A stretch of DNA of 5,344 nt from Microbacteriaceae bacterium. GTDB lineage: Bacteria; Actinomycetota; Actinomycetes; Actinomycetales; Microbacteriaceae. Numbering within the stretch: the stretch's first letter is position 1; every line of letters starts with the position of its first letter. The notes under the pieces are model-generated. The model saw only the letters and a list, made by a program, of their open reading frames with translations, did no database searches and was not told the origin of the DNA. Below are positions 5,080 to 5,344 of the stretch, piece by piece. The stretch is taken from positions 1 to 5,344 of the forward strand of contig JAJAZI010000036.1 in NCBI GenBank assembly GCA_026785785.1, given 5' to 3'. Made by a program: the position numbers and the translations under genes.

Positions 5080-5116
5080 GGCCCCGGAGCGAACACGAAG
5101 GAACGCCGCCGGGGCC
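5080..5116 (-). terminator. GC-rich inverted repeat, possible terminator of the SRPBCC-fold gene
   Basis: GGCCCCGG (5080-5087) and CCGGGGCC (5109-5116) form a perfect 8-bp stem. The 21-base interior can add a GCG/CGC extension (5089-5091 with 5104-5106) with small bulges. It begins 18 bases past the stop of the SRPBCC-fold gene on the minus strand. There is no T-tract, which is common for actinobacterial terminators but leaves the assignment open. The remainder of the gap 5045-5134 shows only the candidate promoter. Confidence 0.4.
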
Positions 5117-5134
5117 CGTCAGCCAGTAAGCGCG

Positions 5135-5344
5135 TCAGCGGGGGACGTCACCGCGCCAGGCGCCCGTCGGGGCGTTGCGGCTCTCGATGAACTCCTTGAA
5201 GTTCTTCAGGTCGGACTTGATGACATGGTCGTCGACTCCGAAGACGGCCCCGACCTTCTCGAGGAATCCCTCGGCCTCCCAGTCGAGCTGCACGGTGACC
5301 CGCGAACTCGTGTCGCTGAGCTTGTGGAAGGTCACCACTCCCGC
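5135..5344 (-). CDS. SRPBCC-family (START-like) protein, C-terminal end, cut by window edge
   Basis: 69 residues plus the stop are visible; the frame is open at the right edge, so the N-terminal half or more of a protein usually about 150 residues long is missing. The fragment reads as a beta strand (VVTFHKLSDTSSRVTVQLDWE) then the long C-terminal helix (HVIKSDLKNFKEFIESR) and a tail TGAWRGDVP. This matches the final strand and helix of polyketide cyclase/dehydrase-like SRPBCC proteins, which bind hydrophobic ligands in a deep cavity; the EAEGFLEKVGAVFGVDDH stretch and GAWRG tail resemble a common actinobacterial subgroup of unknown function. It is probably not part of the LolA-like operon, because a 90-bp gap with an inverted repeat and a candidate promoter separates them. 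Family fairly sure, ligand unknown. Confidence 0.75.
   Translation of the reverse strand, partial: AGVVTFHKLSDTSSRVTVQLDWEAEGFLEKVGAVFGVDDHVIKSDLKNFKEFIESRNAPTGAWRGDVPR

Noticed and set aside
4608..5129. Plus-strand open frame opposite the LolA-like gene
   Set aside because: It is antisense to a gene with a clear signal peptide and LolA-like segments, and its translation shows no domain.

Overview
The window is about 5.3 kb of high-GC DNA with almost complete use of G/C in third codon positions, GTG and TTG start codons, 4-base stop/start overlaps and apparently leaderless promoters. Together with the protein families present, this points to an actinobacterium. Microbacteriaceae or a close relative is my best guess, but that is an inference. 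Every gene except one is read on the minus strand, and there is no RNA gene, CRISPR array, insertion sequence or prophage feature.

Region A (1-1970) is an arginine catabolism module. rocD (ornithine aminotransferase, cut by the left edge) and a guanidine-modifying hydrolase of the DDAH/arginine dihydrolase superfamily are transcribed leftwards, with a 4-base ATGA overlap. Across a 138-bp divergent promoter region, an Lrp/AsnC-type regulator is read rightwards. The hydrolase has an INPWM segment and a VYAANGG segment that resemble cyanobacterial ArgZ/AgrE (arginine to ornithine, CO2 and ammonia) more than classical dimethylargininase. If so, the pair would carry arginine to ornithine to glutamate semialdehyde, probably under control of the divergent regulator. 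The same layout (rocD, Rv2323c-type hydrolase, divergent AsnC regulator Rv2324) is known in Mycobacterium.

Region B (1977-5044) is a three-gene minus-strand operon running towards the regulator and ending 6 bp from its stop codon. From its promoter it encodes an exported LolA/RseB-fold protein, a BcrA/DrrA-type ABC ATPase and an ABC-2-type permease, with 4-bp and 11-bp overlaps. This is an export or envelope-maintenance system of unknown substrate. The permease starts inside a 15-bp tandem repeat (five full units) that also contains the ATPase stop codon. This is the most unusual piece of DNA in the window.

Region C (5045-5344) holds a 90-bp gap with a GC-rich inverted repeat (possible terminator) and a candidate promoter, then the C-terminal end of an SRPBCC-fold protein cut by the right edge.

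I see no wholly new system. The best leads are the likely arginine dihydrolase activity, the repeat-borne permease start, the operator-like palindromes between the divergent genes and a 9-codon leaderless upstream ORF before the LolA-like gene.
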